In this document: in pieces, positions 1-12,290 of the stretch | Position numbering within the stretch: position 1 is the first letter of the stretch | How the letters are laid out: the number at the start of each line of letters is the position of its first letter | Assembly: GCA_963555705.1 (NCBI GenBank) | Contig: OY743184.1 | Coordinates: 23,410,859 to 23,474,858, forward strand | DNA from: Ligustrum vulgare | Taxonomy: Eukaryota; Streptophyta; Magnoliopsida; Lamiales; Oleaceae | Direction: 5' to 3' | Length of the DNA: 64,000 bases | Position numbers and translations under genes: made by a program | The notes under the pieces: model-generated | Seen by the model: only the letters and a program-made list of their open reading frames with translations | What the model was told of the DNA's origin: nothing | Databases searched by the model: none

Positions 1-1178
1 TTATTAACTATTTACGGGTGATAAATCAAAAAGGGAAATTGAACACGCGTTACTTGGAAAGTGATAACATTGCGATAGAATACAACTGAACCTGAGAACT
101 AGGGTTTGCAAATAATTGACTTCTATTTTATCTAATTTACGTTCTTATTTTATTTTCACGTTATTTCCAATACTTGAACTCGAAAACCCCCCATCTATTC
201 TAATTGACAAAGCACTACTTTAGTTCCCGTTCCTCGTGGGATCGACTCTTACTTACGCTATTACAATCAAATCTGATAAATTGCGAGTAAGATATTTATT
301 TATTATTTTGGTGCATCGCGACACGCATTACCTTACATTTAGATTAAAGCACATAAAACAAGAAAGAATCTTTCATGCTTCCAATTCCCAAAACATTACA
401 TTCTAAATCCCTAAAATGTATAAGAATGTAAGATTATAATCAAGGTCTCAATTTAACTAAAATTAATCAAAACAACTGCATTAATAAATCCCAAAACTAA
501 AATTCCAACTTAATGTTCCAGATAAACTCTTAAATTTGGAAATCATAAAATTTTAATCCAAAAGTTAATGTTTAAACGATTAATAAATTTCATAAATTCG
601 AAATTCTCAAATCTGAAAAAGATTATTATTATAATTCAAACTTTAACCAAATAGTTAACTAAGATACCAATTTCATAAATTAGATTTATAACAAAATCTA
701 TACATACATTTATATACATTAATCACTCTGAAATTTACAATACAACTCCAATTAAGCTAGAAATCTCACTAAAGTAATTAATTTTTATGAATCCATAAAA
801 AATTCTAAAAAGTACACACACACACATACATATATTGCCCAAAATCTGGATTTTAACTGTTTAAATCTCGAAATTCAATTAAAACCCAAATCTAAAAATT
901 CTGAAATCTTTACATACATACATACATACATTCAACATATATACATTATAGACGGGTGTGTGTGTGCATGTAAAAGAGTGTATTGTATGTGTAAATCGCG
1001 AGTGACTGTGCGACCGTGGGTGCGAGGAGTTCGAGCAGTTGCGATCGAGAGGGAGGGAAAAAAAACTAATCTTACCGTGGGAGGGGAGGTGGTGGAGGCC
1101 GAGGTTGTGGTTGGCGGCAGCGGGGTGACCGTCGGTGGGGAGTGGCGATCACGAGCGAGGCACCGAGAGTGGAGCGTT

Positions 1179-1239
<61 letters not shown>

Positions 1240-1645
1240 CGTGATTAATGGAAATAGGATAGGTTTAAATGTAAAACTTGTAAATTTGCAAATATGTCCT
1301 TCGACTCTCATAAATAGGTAATTTAAGTCCACATCCCTCAAATAAAATTCAAAGTGCCATTAAACTTTCCCCAATTCCCATTTAACACAATTTAGGCCAC
1401 TTTCAACTTAATTAAATAGAAAATAGCAAGATTAATAAATAACGTTAATAATCACACATAGAATTGCACATTGACAATTTATGAACTTTCTATTTGGCAC
1501 ATTGATCAAGACGGCGTCCAAGTCCTTCCACTGCAAATTAAGTCAAATATAAAAAATAATAATAATCAGTTACATAATTTATAATGGTACCAATATAAAA
1601 TTATGTGAAATTCAAGAATGTGTGTAAAACGAAAAAGTGGTATTA
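1..1645 (-). mobile_element. LTR of a retrotransposon in reverse orientation, cut by the window edge
   Basis: Homology to the chromovirus LTR of 32840-35188 begins abruptly at 1646. The bases just before it end in TTACA, the reverse complement of a TGTAA LTR start. The five bases ACCAC at 1646-1650 occur once at the matching point of the intact LTR copy (about 33380), as expected for a target-site duplication whose partner lies left of the window. The stretch has no credible gene. It is AT-rich, with a GC-richer, GA-repeat-bearing part at 960-1240. The assignment as a minus-strand LTR is inferred from this one end, because the other end is not visible. Confidence 0.55.
1182..1238. repeat. (GA)n microsatellite
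   Basis: An uninterrupted GA run of about 57 bases inside the left-edge LTR. Arg-Glu repeat reading frames across it are artefacts. Confidence 0.95.
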
Positions 1646-2126
1646 CAACCACTCACCACCAAGCTGCCAACCTACCAGCCATCACCACTGTCATCGCTAT
1701 TGAACAACCCCCACCTTCAACTCAGCTCCGCCACCTCCATCACTCTCAATCAGAACCGCTAACACCACCACCCCAACACTAAACTGCCATCATCATCACC
1801 TCCATGCACCCAACTTCAGCTCGAGATCACCACTGCCCACTTCAAATCCTCAACCAATCAAACCCCAAATCAAGAACAAAACAAGAAAACTCATTACCTA
1901 CCTTCATCGCCGGCTGTTTGGACGAATTTTCGCCGGTACATCACAACCCAAGTCTCGATCCCTATACCCGAAATCTAGCCAAAATCCATTATTTTGTTCA
2001 ACCACCCACGCTCACTCCTTCACCGCCTTCCCTCGACAACGGTGCCACCGCCGGTGTGGCCGACGTCGTCGATCGGAGAGGGAGGGGCTCCGCCCTCCCC
2101 CGCTCTCTGTCTTCTCTCTCTCTCTC

Positions 2127-2201
<75 letters not shown>

Positions 2202-3453
2202 AGATAGATAGATATATGTGTATACATTATATTTTTAATTTCAAAATATTTACTTTTAGGCCCCCAAGTTTTAAATTCGTTTAAATCAGTCCTTATAGTT
2301 TTGAACTTATCATTTCAGCCCTTAAGTTTTCAAATGATTTTAATCAGCCCTTCATTTTTAAAATCTATTATTTCAGCCCTATAGTTTAATATTCGTTTTG
2401 AGTTTCAACCAAACTTTCAAAATTTACATTTTAGTCTCTCAACTTTCAAAGTATTCATTTGAGTCCCCCAACTTTCAAATCATCAATTTCAGTCCCCAAA
2501 TTGTAATTTATCATGTTAAACTATAAATTTCAAAAGACTAATTCAACTTATTTTTCTAATTGGCTAGACGAGGCGTACGGAGAATTTAAGGATTGAAGTC
2601 GTTTCCCGCTCAACTTTGCACTCATCAAATTTAAGGTAGACTCGGCCCTATTAATTGATTTAAATTATGATTGCATGTGAATGTGTATGTTATGTGACTT
2701 ATGTGAAAGTCATTTTTATAAAAAGAGACGAGAATGTATTTCTTCAGAAATATTTATGTTGAGATGAGAATATATTTCTTATGAAATATTTATATTGTTA
2801 AGCTTGTTATAACTTATGTGCTTTTATGCACGAGAAAGAAAGAAGAGAATGTCTTGCAAGATAAATGATGATGTTATGCATAACTTATGCACCTTATGTG
2901 CACGAGAAGAAAGAGCAACCCATACCCTATGATTTTAAAGAGCCTATGATTTTTCAAAGAGGAGCCATGTGCTTTAATGCATGAGAAGAGCAACCCACAC
3001 CCTATGATTTCTAAAGAGCTTGCATTTACGTGTTCAATTATATTGTAGATTAATTAATGAGCGATGAGTCTACTGAGTATTTCTATGAAATGCTCATATC
3101 TATTTTAACAATATTGCAGATTTCGGAGAGGGTGGCAAGTGATGGATGATTGTGGCAATAGTCGTTAAATGGTTGAAAATCTTATTTTAATGACCCGTAT
3201 TTCCAAACATTGGATAATTTTGAGAATTTCAGTTATTTGAGAAATTATGACATTGACAATTGTTTTACAATATTAATGGCTCGATTTATTATTTCGAATT
3301 GTTTCATAAAGGTTTTAAACTTTATCGACTATTACAGTTTATTTAATGTTGCCAAAAATGAATTTCAGTTATTTCTTCCGCTAAAATATTATATTAAAGG
3401 TTAGATCAGACGACGATGTGGTGAACCGGGTATTTAGAACTCGGGGCGCTACA
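1646..3453 (+). repeat. 5' LTR of the outer chromovirus (5' part missing)
   Basis: It matches 33380-35188 almost throughout, including a proline/serine-rich-looking GC stretch near 1920-2110 and the end GGCGCTACA at 3445-3453. The first ~540 bases of the LTR are absent because another element interrupts it at 1645/1646. It carries a (GA)n tract at 2131-2199 that the 3' copy lacks. Between 2260 and 2520 short blocks such as CAGCCCTTAAGTTTT recur about every 35 bases. Confidence 0.85.
2131..2199. repeat. (GA)n microsatellite in the 5' LTR
   Basis: About 34 GA units. The homologous place in the 3' LTR (about 33860-33885) has only a few units, so the tract expanded after insertion. Confidence 0.95.
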
Positions 3454-3456
3454 GCT

Positions 3457-3469
3457 TGTTATTAGAGTC
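3457..3469 (+). other. Degenerate primer-binding site (initiator-Met tRNA type)
   Basis: TGTTATTAGAGTC lies three bases after the 5' LTR and differs from the standard TGGTATCAGAGCC at three positions, all G/T or C/T changes. It confirms the plus orientation of the outer element. Confidence 0.65.
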
Positions 3470-4191
3470 AGTCTGCGTTTATGAAGACTGGCAAATTTTC
3501 AAAAAGAAATTTCAAGAAACATTTTACACTATTTAATTATTATTGATGAAGATTGCCACTGCCATCATTCGTCCCACCAACTCCGAGGTAAAGAAGTTTA
3601 TGATATTTAACGTTATTTCAGTATTTCGGATACTTATTTTAATGATTTATGAGAATGAATGAAGAGAAAGAGAAAGAGATTGTATCCGAAGAAAGAAAGA
3701 AAGAAAGAAAAGAAAAGAAAAGAAAGAAAACGAGTGTTGAACATAATGGGAATAATGTGATTTAAGAATGATGTTATGATAATTTTTGTCCTCGAATTTA
3801 GAAATGATGAACCCTAACTGGACTTTGCAAAATTGAGTTTAGACATGGCACCATTTACGAAGAGTCAACAGAAAGGATTAGACAATATTTTCTAAATATA
3901 TATCGTTTGGACCAACACCTCATATTGGGATATATGACCACACTATTGACTACTATGCCGCACGTTATGAGGCCGTGGCTAGTGGTTTTAGAGCAATTGT
4001 TGCTAAAGTTCATTGGTCACTTATTGTCAACATTTTCAGTAAATCAACGAGAAATGGCAAACCAGTTTTATGAAGTTGTGATGAGATGTTGAGATTATGA
4101 GTGATATGATTTTTTTGAGACTTTTATGAGAAGAATTATGAAAGTAGAGATTTAAAGTTTTGGTTCTTAATTATTGAGAATTAAGGACTTG
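3470..4191 (+). other. Outer element leader region, no intact gene
   Basis: The 720 bases between primer-binding site and CACTA insertion hold a GAAA-rich purine stretch (3660-3735) and short frames only. I could not match it to a gag protein. Confidence 0.5.
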
Positions 4192-4214
4192 ATACACTAC
4201 AACAAAAATAGTCT

Positions 4215-4812
4215 TTTGCAACACTCAAAAAATGTTGCCAAAAGGTTTTTGCAACGTTTGACAAGTGTTACAAATCGCAGTGTTGCCGTGGAGAAAAAAC
4301 TTTTTATAACGTTTTTTGAACGTTGCAATAGACCTTTTGCAATGTTTATTAAGTGTTGCGGTAGACCCTTTTGCAACGTTTATTAAGTGTTGCGGTAGAC
4401 CCTTTTACAACGTTTTTTAAGTGTTACCTAGACCCTTTTGCAACGTTTATTAAGTGTTGCGGTAAACCCTTTTGCAACGTTTTTTAAGTGTTTCCGTAGG
4501 CCCTTTTGCAACGTTTATTAAGTGTTGTGGTAGACCCTTTTGCAACGTTTTTTAAGTGTTGCAGTAGACCCTTTTGCAACATTTATCAAGTGTTGCGGTA
4601 GATTCTTTTGCAACTTTTTTAAGTGTTTCCGTAGACCCTTTTGCAACATTTATTAAGTGTTGCCGTAAACCTTTTTGAAACCTTTTTTGAGTGTTGCCGT
4701 AAACCCTTTTGCAACGTTTTTAAAGTGTTGCAAAAATTTTTAACCCAACATTTTGCAACATTTATTGAGTGTTGCCGTATACCCTTTTGTAACGTTTTTT
4801 GAACGTTGTTAT
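4215..4812. repeat. Left subterminal repeat array of the CACTA element
   Basis: About 14 diverged units of roughly 34 bases, each with TTTTGCAACGTTT followed by AAGTGTTGCGGTAGACC. In En/Spm elements such arrays bind the element-encoded TNPA-type protein. That role here is inferred from the family. Confidence 0.85.
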
Positions 4813-5434
4813 ATATATATTTTTTAAAAAAAATATTATTGAACAAATTATTTATAAAACCCAGATTTTTGTAATTACTTCATTAAAACGATACTTTAAA
4901 TAAAAAACAAAAGTAAATACATTATGAATTTTCAAATCCATACAAAATAAAGTCTTGATAATGTCTAATAAATCCAAAATACAGAATAACAAATCCATGA
5001 AAGAAAGTGTTGATAATGTTTAACAAATTCGAAAAAGAACATCATCATTTGACAAAAGAAATATTTTACTACGGGAATATCAACTTCATCCCGTAATATA
5101 ACCGCACCTTTAGATCGCAAAATTCGGTCCATCGTCAAAGTTACACTATAACAAATTTGAGCAAAGTTATAAGTAAATATCACGCTTTACTTAATAAATG
5201 GTAGAAAAAAATAGAGTTAAAAGCAAAATACATTTATATCTTTTAAATGTGATTTCATAGAAATTGATATGACTTTTCCTAAATCAATCTACTAGACCAG
5301 AGACGTGAAAGTGCATCGATGACAGATGTCAACTAGATGCTAGATCTACCACCAAGGAAAATGAGCTTTCACCCAAAGTGTAAAACCTAAACTTAGACGT
5401 GTTAACTTCTCTTTCCTTCCCTTCTATTGTAAAA

Positions 5435-5601
5435 AATTCTATAGAAATTTCGATAGAACCTCCCCTATAAATTGGACTTAGTCAACCTGTAAAAAAAAAA
5501 TCATAACCAACATAATAATTTAAAAATCAAACCAACACCTCAAACAACTTCCAACATCAATCCCTAACTCCTCAACATCACAAATTCAATAATAAACTCT
5601 A
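5435..5601. repeat. 165-bp direct repeat, copy A (downstream of the CACTA genes)
   Basis: About 95% identical by eye to 11865-12029 and in the same orientation, starting with AATTCTATAGAAATTTCG. The two copies bracket the whole coding part of the element. Confidence 0.85.
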
Positions 5602-5931
5602 TCTAAACTCAAATCAAATTTAAAACTAATTAATAATAGCTAACAAAAATCTTGAATTCAAATTAAGCTTGTTTTCAAATAGACTTATATGAAGTTAGTC
5701 ATAAATAAGAATTACACAAGATCATTGAATAAATAAACGTTTCTTACCATAAGAAGCTTTTCCACTAGCACTTCCAGTGCTTTTGCTCAGTTCATGACCA
5801 CCTGAAACGAGGGGGAGAAAATATGAGTTTTCAATAATCAACTCTATCTATTATAATGTATATGCACAATATATAAGTTACTTCTCAAGACTTCCTTAAG
5901 AAATATTTGGCATGTGAGAAACATACATTTG
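5602..5931. other. CACTA 3' flank without a recognised gene
   Basis: AT-rich sequence between direct repeat A and the end of the second CACTA gene. It probably contains the 3' untranslated region. Confidence 0.4.
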
Positions 5932-7977
5932 TCAAACTAATCTAATACAATTCTTTGGCCAAGCAATGGTACTTCCGTACGCATCCTTTAGAACTCGAAA
6001 TTCATCGGTAGGTCTATATAAGGTCAAGTGATCCATATACACTTCCTCAACCCAAACCTTCCAACAATCTCGTCTAAGTGGAATGTGATGCACCTTCACG
6101 CCTGGGTCTACTGATGCAATCCTCCCTTCAGCTACAACTTCTTCATCTCCAATGTACCAATGCAATAATTGGCACCTTGCATTTTCCTTGATTGCGATAT
6201 CTCTATGGATATCACTTCCTTGTTGTGACTACAAATTCACGTTAAAATTAAGATATTTCCATATTAAATAAATAAGATATAATAAAAAAATTTAAATAAA
6301 CAATATGTAAAGCTATATTAAAAAACCTGAGACGTAAAAGCATGCGAACTTCCGTCCTCCACATTTTTACTATTATTCTATAAAGTGACACAAAAATTAC
6401 TGGATGTTATTCTGCATATTAAATTACTTGGAAATAGTACTAAAAAAACATGAAATGTTAAAATATTATAACCTGTTGAGTCAAGTTGAAAAACGCTTCA
6501 AAATTTTCTTCTAGCACCCTGACTCTTTCCGACTGACTTTGTACTTGACTTTCTAGTTCTTTCACTCTCCCAGTACTATGAGTTTTTCCATCAACTCTTG
6601 ATGGTGCAACTCCAAACCCAAGTCCTCTTACTCTCCCATGACGTTCCGGACCTAAAACTCGAGCAATAGCATCATCGCGGATAGAATCTTCTGCTGGTGT
6701 ATTGGAAATTGATTGGGCACACTCTTCTATCCTTTCCTACACTTACGAAACTCAAATTATACACTAGTAAATGATATATAAGTCAAATCAGATTATTACA
6801 AGACTACAAATACCAAAGTCTCAGTAACTGCTTCATTAATAGGTTTTCCATCCTTTCGAAGATGTCCCTGAGTCCATAATGTAGCTCTTAGGCCTTTTAT
6901 ATTTGGACTCTTTTTCTTCTGCAATGCAAATTCAATAATTACATTTATTGAGATTTTTTCTCTACAATACAAGATAGGTTTGTAATGTACCAATTCATGA
7001 GCCATACGAGGATAACCCTTTCGACCTATTGTATGGAGAAGCTTCTAATTAGTTCTCAGCTCACTAAACTTGGAACTTTGTTCCTAATTAGGAACACAAA
7101 ATAAAGTAATTAAAAACTAGCAAATAATCAAATAAAAAGCAAAAGATTCATTTGTAAACATTACTTACCTGAAATTCAGAAGAAAGGGTATCTTCGACAA
7201 ATTTCTTCCATACTTCTTCATAGTCGACATTTCTTGGTCTAAGGAGGCCAATAGTACGTGTTCTATTCGCACTTGATGTTACTTGAGCCTTGATTTGTTT
7301 TCTCAACCTTGATTTGTACGTCCTCCAATATTTTCCCATGTATTGAAATGTCATTTTCTGATTAAAATCACACACATTGAATATTTGCTGCATTTGTTAA
7401 CGAAGACATTTAAAACTTTTAAAAAAATGGTTTTATTATGAATGAAAAATAGACAACACATAATCTTAAAAGTTATTTCGAAATATACCTGTACAAAATT
7501 CCAAAGTTCATTTTTCTTTTCTTCGTCCACAGAATGCCAACTTTTAATTACAACGGGCACATGTTCCCGTACCATGGCTCCAACAATGCTAGAAAATTTC
7601 TCGGAATTAGTACCAACAACTTGTCCGAATTCATTAAAATCAAGATCCATCTTTTGATTATTTTCAGGAACCATTTTAACCTGGGTTGGACCTCTTTTCT
7701 TTTTGGGAGCATTTTCAAGTTCCTGTGTCTTATTTTGCTCATCAACAATCGGAGTAGATATTGTATTTTCTGGCTCACTAGAAATTCTTAGTCTTTTACT
7801 GGCCTTTCGATATTTGTTCACAATCGCATTACTTCGCCGTTTATAACTCTTGGAAGATTTCCTAGTTGACTTTAATTACAACATAAATACAAAGAAGGTG
7901 AAATTAATTATTCTCAAAACTTAAAAAATACCATATATAGTATATATGAAAATGAAAATTACCTCGACTTTATCCAT
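5932..7977 (-). pseudogene. Second CACTA gene, plant transposase of the Ptta/En/Spm type, one in-frame stop
   Basis: Eight exons can be joined with GT-AG borders, all in phase 0: 7963-7977, 7489-7869, 7169-7387, 6991-7083, 6814-6918, 6473-6736, 6327-6377, 5932-6228 (complement), 475 codons with the stop. The start is the ATG at 7975-7977. The N-terminal part is basic (KRLR, KKKRGPT). The middle has the Ptta/En/Spm pattern: a WR..K..LRK stretch, then LRPRNVDYEEVWKKFV and HTIGRKGYPRMAHEL. Exon 6 contains VLGPERHGRVRGLGFGV followed by a probable coiled coil (residues about 360-390). Exon 8 ends with a WPK-containing domain often seen at this end. The only defect is TAG at 7045-7047 (codon 218). 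In the family the product binds element ends and helps transposition, but function here is inferred. Confidence 0.8.
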
Positions 7978-8233
7978 TGTCTAACATATATGCCCCACAG
8001 TCAACTTGTTCAACAAAATTCCCTACAGACACAGTAAAATCTACAACATAAAAAGAAATTAAGGTTAGAGATCTTAACCAAAGGAAATAATTGTAGGCAA
8101 GTAATGTGATAAATTTTGATGTTTTAAAAAAACACTTGCTAAGACAAGTTGATTGCACAATAGTACTTTGTTCATTATAAATCAAATATGACGTGTTTAA
8201 GAAACTAACCATAAAAACGATTACCAATCTAAT
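7978..8233. other. Spacer between the two CACTA genes
   Basis: About 256 bases of AT-rich sequence between the stop of the upstream transposase gene and the ATG of the second gene. Both genes read the same way (minus). Confidence 0.5.
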
Positions 8234-11200
8234 CTATGTATTACATAATATGCCTTCAATATCTATCCTTGAATAATTCTCATCGTCAACATGATTGTCT
8301 TCAAGCTGTGATATATCTACTGGAATAGTAATCTCATAAATAGTATCTTCCTCCATATGTAATGCGTGAAGTTCTCTTGATGGTGCTTGCAAAGCAACAT
8401 ACCAATCAGATGTTTCATTCTCCCTTGAATAAAACACTTGTTTCGCTTGTGATGCTAAGATGAAAGGATCATGTTCAAATTGTCTACGTCTCTCGTTAAG
8501 GTTAACCAAAGTGAATCCATCTTCCATTTTTATTCCATTCACGATATTTGCCCAATCACACTTGAATATTGGAACATGAAACATATTGTAATCAAGCACT
8601 ATAACATCACGCAAAACTCCATAATAATGAACCTTCCCAACTTCATGTGCTTTATCTTTTGCACTAGATCGACAAATTGTTGTTGCTTCAACTAAAATTC
8701 CACTGTTTTGACGAGATTTTTCTGCATCCTTAGTGTGAAATTGAAGACCGTTTATGACAAAACTTGAATATGATGTGGATTGTCATCTAGGACCACGTGC
8801 AAGCCACTTCAAAGTATTTGAAACATTATCCATCAATAGCTGATCTTTAATCTGTTATTCTTTTAATCGAATTAGAAATAGAAAGAAAAATTAAATAAAC
8901 ATCTATAACTTTGATATGTATTGCAACCTTATCTTTCAACCAGCCAGCAAAAGAATCAATGTGTTTCTTTTGCAATAAAGTCTCGTTTCTTTCAAGTCGC
9001 TTGTCCAAACTCTTGAGCTCATCCATATGCATCCTAATTTAAATACATTAAAAGATAAATATGGTTGAACAACTAAAAATATACCTAAATAGATATTAAA
9101 ATTCATACGTTGTGTATGGTTGAATTTCTGTACTATTTAGCAACACATAGCGATGAGCAACTTTCAGCATCTCATCAGGTAGTACAATCGACTTCCCTTT
9201 TGAAATTGTATGTCCTATCATCAAGAACTCATGCTCATATTCTTCATTGCGTGCTGGCTTAGAACCTATTTCAGAGGCTCGTGTTATGTATTTACTACAA
9301 AACAACGCATTTTCTTCAACAATATATCGTTCAGCTATGCATCCTTCTAGTCGTGCTCGATTCATAACATACCCTTTCAACACTTTCATGTACCTATACG
9401 AGTACCAAAGTCTAAAACTTATGAAATGAATTTTATAAAGAATTTAGCTAGTAGAATAACTTAGAAGGAGTATTACCTCTCAAATGGGTACATCCATCTA
9501 TATTGTACTGGTCCACATATACGAACTTCTCTCCCAATGTGGATTGTCAAATGAACCATTATGTCAAAAAAAGGAGGAAAATATCTTTCCAACGTGCTTA
9601 AAATTTCAATAACATCCTCCTCTAATTGTTCGACATTATTTCTATCTACAACTCCTTTACATATTTCATTGAAAAATGAGCACCATTTAAAAATGGAGTT
9701 CCTTGGGCCTTTAGGTAGAAGTCCTCTCAATGCAACTGATAATAATTGTTGCATCAGAATGTGACAATCATGAGATTTGAGTACAACTATCTTACATTCT
9801 TCCATTGAAATACAATTTCCAATATTAGATCCATAACCGTCAGGTAATCTTAAATTAGAAAGCCTTTTGCAAAACACTTGTTTTTCTACTTTTGATAAAG
9901 TGTGAGGAGCAGCAGATAGGTAAAACCTATTTCCTCTACTCTCAGGATGCAAAGCATGCCTAATATTCATAGCTTCCAAATCCTTACGAGAGTTTATACC
10001 ATCTTTAGATTTTCCTTTCACGTCCAAAAGTGTACTAATGATGCTTTCACAAATATTCTTTTCCACGTGCATCACATCCAAGTTATGGCGTACAAGTAAA
10101 GTCTGCAAATTAAACATCAATAATGTCATGATAGACTATACTCAATTACAAGTATCATGGAAATACTAATAAGAAATATTACAAAAATTACCTTCCAATA
10201 TGGTAGCTTGAAAAATATTGACTTTTTCTTCCAGGTTACATTAGATTGAGTTGTACCATTCTTCCTCTTTCCCTTGCCACTTTTTCCCCAATTATCAGCG
10301 ATTTTATCAACTTCAATAGAATCCTCTTCACTAGTTTTTATCTTTGGCCTACGTCCATTTTCAATATGTCCATTAAACCAGTTCTTTTTCATACGAAATG
10401 GATGATCTAAGGGGAGAAATCTTCTATGTCCCATGTACGCAAATTTCCTACCATGTGACAACCATAGCGAACATGTTTCTTCTCGACAAATAGGGCATGC
10501 AATTTTTCCTTTGACGGGCCATCCAGATATATTTCCAAATGCAGGAAAGTCATGTATTGTCCACATCAAAATAGCTTTTAAGTTGAATGTAGACTTTGCA
10601 ACCGCATCATACATCTCAACCCCATGACTCCATAACAACATTAAATCATCAACAAGTGGTGCCAAATAAACATCTATGTCATTACTTGGCTGTTTTGGTC
10701 CCGGTATCAATAAACTCAACATCAAACTGTCCTTTGACATACATAACGAGGGAGGCAAGTTATATATAGTAAAAATTACTGTCCAACAACTGTATTTAGA
10801 GCTAAGATCTTTGAAAAGATTAAAACCATTAGTAGCAAGACCTAATCTAATATTTCGAGCTTCTGATGCAAAATGCGGGAATCTTCTATTTATCAGTTCC
10901 CAGCTTAATGAATCAACCGGATGCCTCATTTTACCATCTGAACTTTTATTATTTGAGTGCCATCTAAGTTGTTTTGTCATCTCATGTATTCCAAACATCC
11001 TCTTAAGTCTTGGTATTATAGGAAAATAACATAAGACTTTTGCTGGAACTTTTTTCTGAATTTTCTTTGTTCGTTGGTTAACTTTCCATCTTGAGCAACC
11101 ACATTTTGGACATAATTCAGCATCCTTAAGCTCATTTCTATATAGACAACAATCATTCAAACAAGCATGTATCTTCACATAGTCAAGATCAAATACATTG

Positions 11201-11833
11201 ACAAGTTTTTTCATCTCATAAAATGAGTTTGGAATTGTATTATTCTCTGGTAACATTTCCCAAACTAGGTTTATGAGTTCATCGAAACCGATATCCGATA
11301 AACCATGTTTAGCTTTATGCCTAAACATGGCAACCAAAGCAGACATTTTCGTGAACGTCGTACAACCAGGATATAAAGGAGTTTCAGCATCATGAACTAA
11401 ATGCTCAATCTCTTGCTCTCTTTCATCAGGAGGATTCTCAATATCTACATCATGTTGTTGATAGAAGTCCTTAAACATCCTACGTGACTCAGGCATTTCT
11501 ACATCAATTAAATTAGTTTCACTTGATCGTTCTCCGTGAAATACCCAAGTAGTGTATGTAGGATCCATACCCATAATAACCAAATGTTCATAGACTATAT
11601 CATGATGATGATGCTTTACATTCCTACACTTAACACAAGGGCATACTAGCATTTCTGAATTCTGATTTTTAGGAGCTACTTCAACGAAATTCCGTGCTCC
11701 ATCTCTATATTGTTCAGAAAATCTACAAGTAAAGTTTTATGATCATTACATATTAAATTATTTTAATGTTGCAACTAGATTCATGATATCTAAGTTCGGA
11801 TAACCTTGATAATTGTAGCCACTGTTTGTCCAT
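8234..11833 (-). pseudogene. CACTA transposase (TNP2 family), one in-frame stop
   Basis: Six exons join in frame with GT-AG borders: 11805-11833, 10192-11722, 9477-10102, 9109-9393, 8928-9033, 8234-8851 (complement), 1065 codons including the final TAG, a usual length for the family. Exon 1 gives MDKQWLQLS and splices into the transposase-associated domain with a CPCVKC motif. The TNP2 core follows (FNLKAILMWTIHDFPAFGN, then a CPIC motif, later HNLDVMHVEKN). Then comes the domain ending in HIGREVRICGPVQYRWMYPFER, and a C-terminal domain of the DUF4216 type (VLDYNMFHVPIFKCDW). The sole break is TGA at 8783-8785 (codon 882), just before that last domain. The next AAGs and frames are undisturbed, so decay is recent. 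The enzyme would excise and insert the element in the nucleus. Confidence 0.88.
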
Positions 11834-11864
11834 TATAAGGCAAAGATTATATCCAAGACTGAAC

Positions 11865-12029
11865 AATTCTATAGAAATTTCGACAGAACCTCCCCTATAA
11901 ATTGGACTTAGTCAACCTGTAAAAAAACATCATAACCAACATAATAATTTAAAAATTAAACCAACACCTCAAACAACTTCCAACATCAATCCCTAACTCC
12001 TCAACATCAGAAATTCAACAATCAACTCT
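11865..12029. repeat. 165-bp direct repeat, copy B (upstream of the transposase start)
   Basis: It starts 32 bases before the transposase ATG (11831-11833 on the minus strand), so it lies where promoter or leader should be. It pairs with 5435-5601. Confidence 0.85.
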
Positions 12030-12101
12030 AACATAGTTTTTCAAGTCATTTAAATGCATCTAAAATTACAGAAAGAAAAACTAGTAGCAACTCGTTACAA
12101 G

Positions 12102-12290
12102 TAGGGGTGGACATGGTTCAGTTTGGTTCTGCTTCTATAGGAACCAAACTAAACCATGAACCGATGGTTTTTTTACCAATGGAACCATTCGGCTTTTATA
12201 AAGATATGGAACCAAACCGGAACCAAACCGCCCGGTTCTGGTTTGGTTTGGTTTGGTTCCTAATACATTGCTTGAATTTTCAAATATAAA
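12102..12290. mobile_element. hAT-like fragment, same family as 20227-31440
   Basis: It begins TAGGGGTGGACATGGTTC and continues with GGTTTGGTTC/GAACCAAACC blocks nearly identical in order to 20227-20400. GTTACAAG precedes it (12094-12101) and recurs at 12601-12608, but the expected terminal GTCCACCCCTA is not present there. I therefore treat it as an end fragment of uncertain length. Confidence 0.55.

Noticed and set aside
960..2211. Open frames of 69-135 codons ending in Arg-Glu repeats
   Set aside because: They exist only because GA microsatellites lack stop codons, and they lie in LTRs.
4174..4846. Short frames and CRISPR-like regular repeats near the CACTA left end
   Set aside because: The units are diverged, without unique spacers, and sit just inside a CACTA terminus. 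They are subterminal repeats of a eukaryotic transposon.
7442..7791. Plus-strand frames opposite the second CACTA gene
   Set aside because: They are the complement of a well-supported minus-strand exon.
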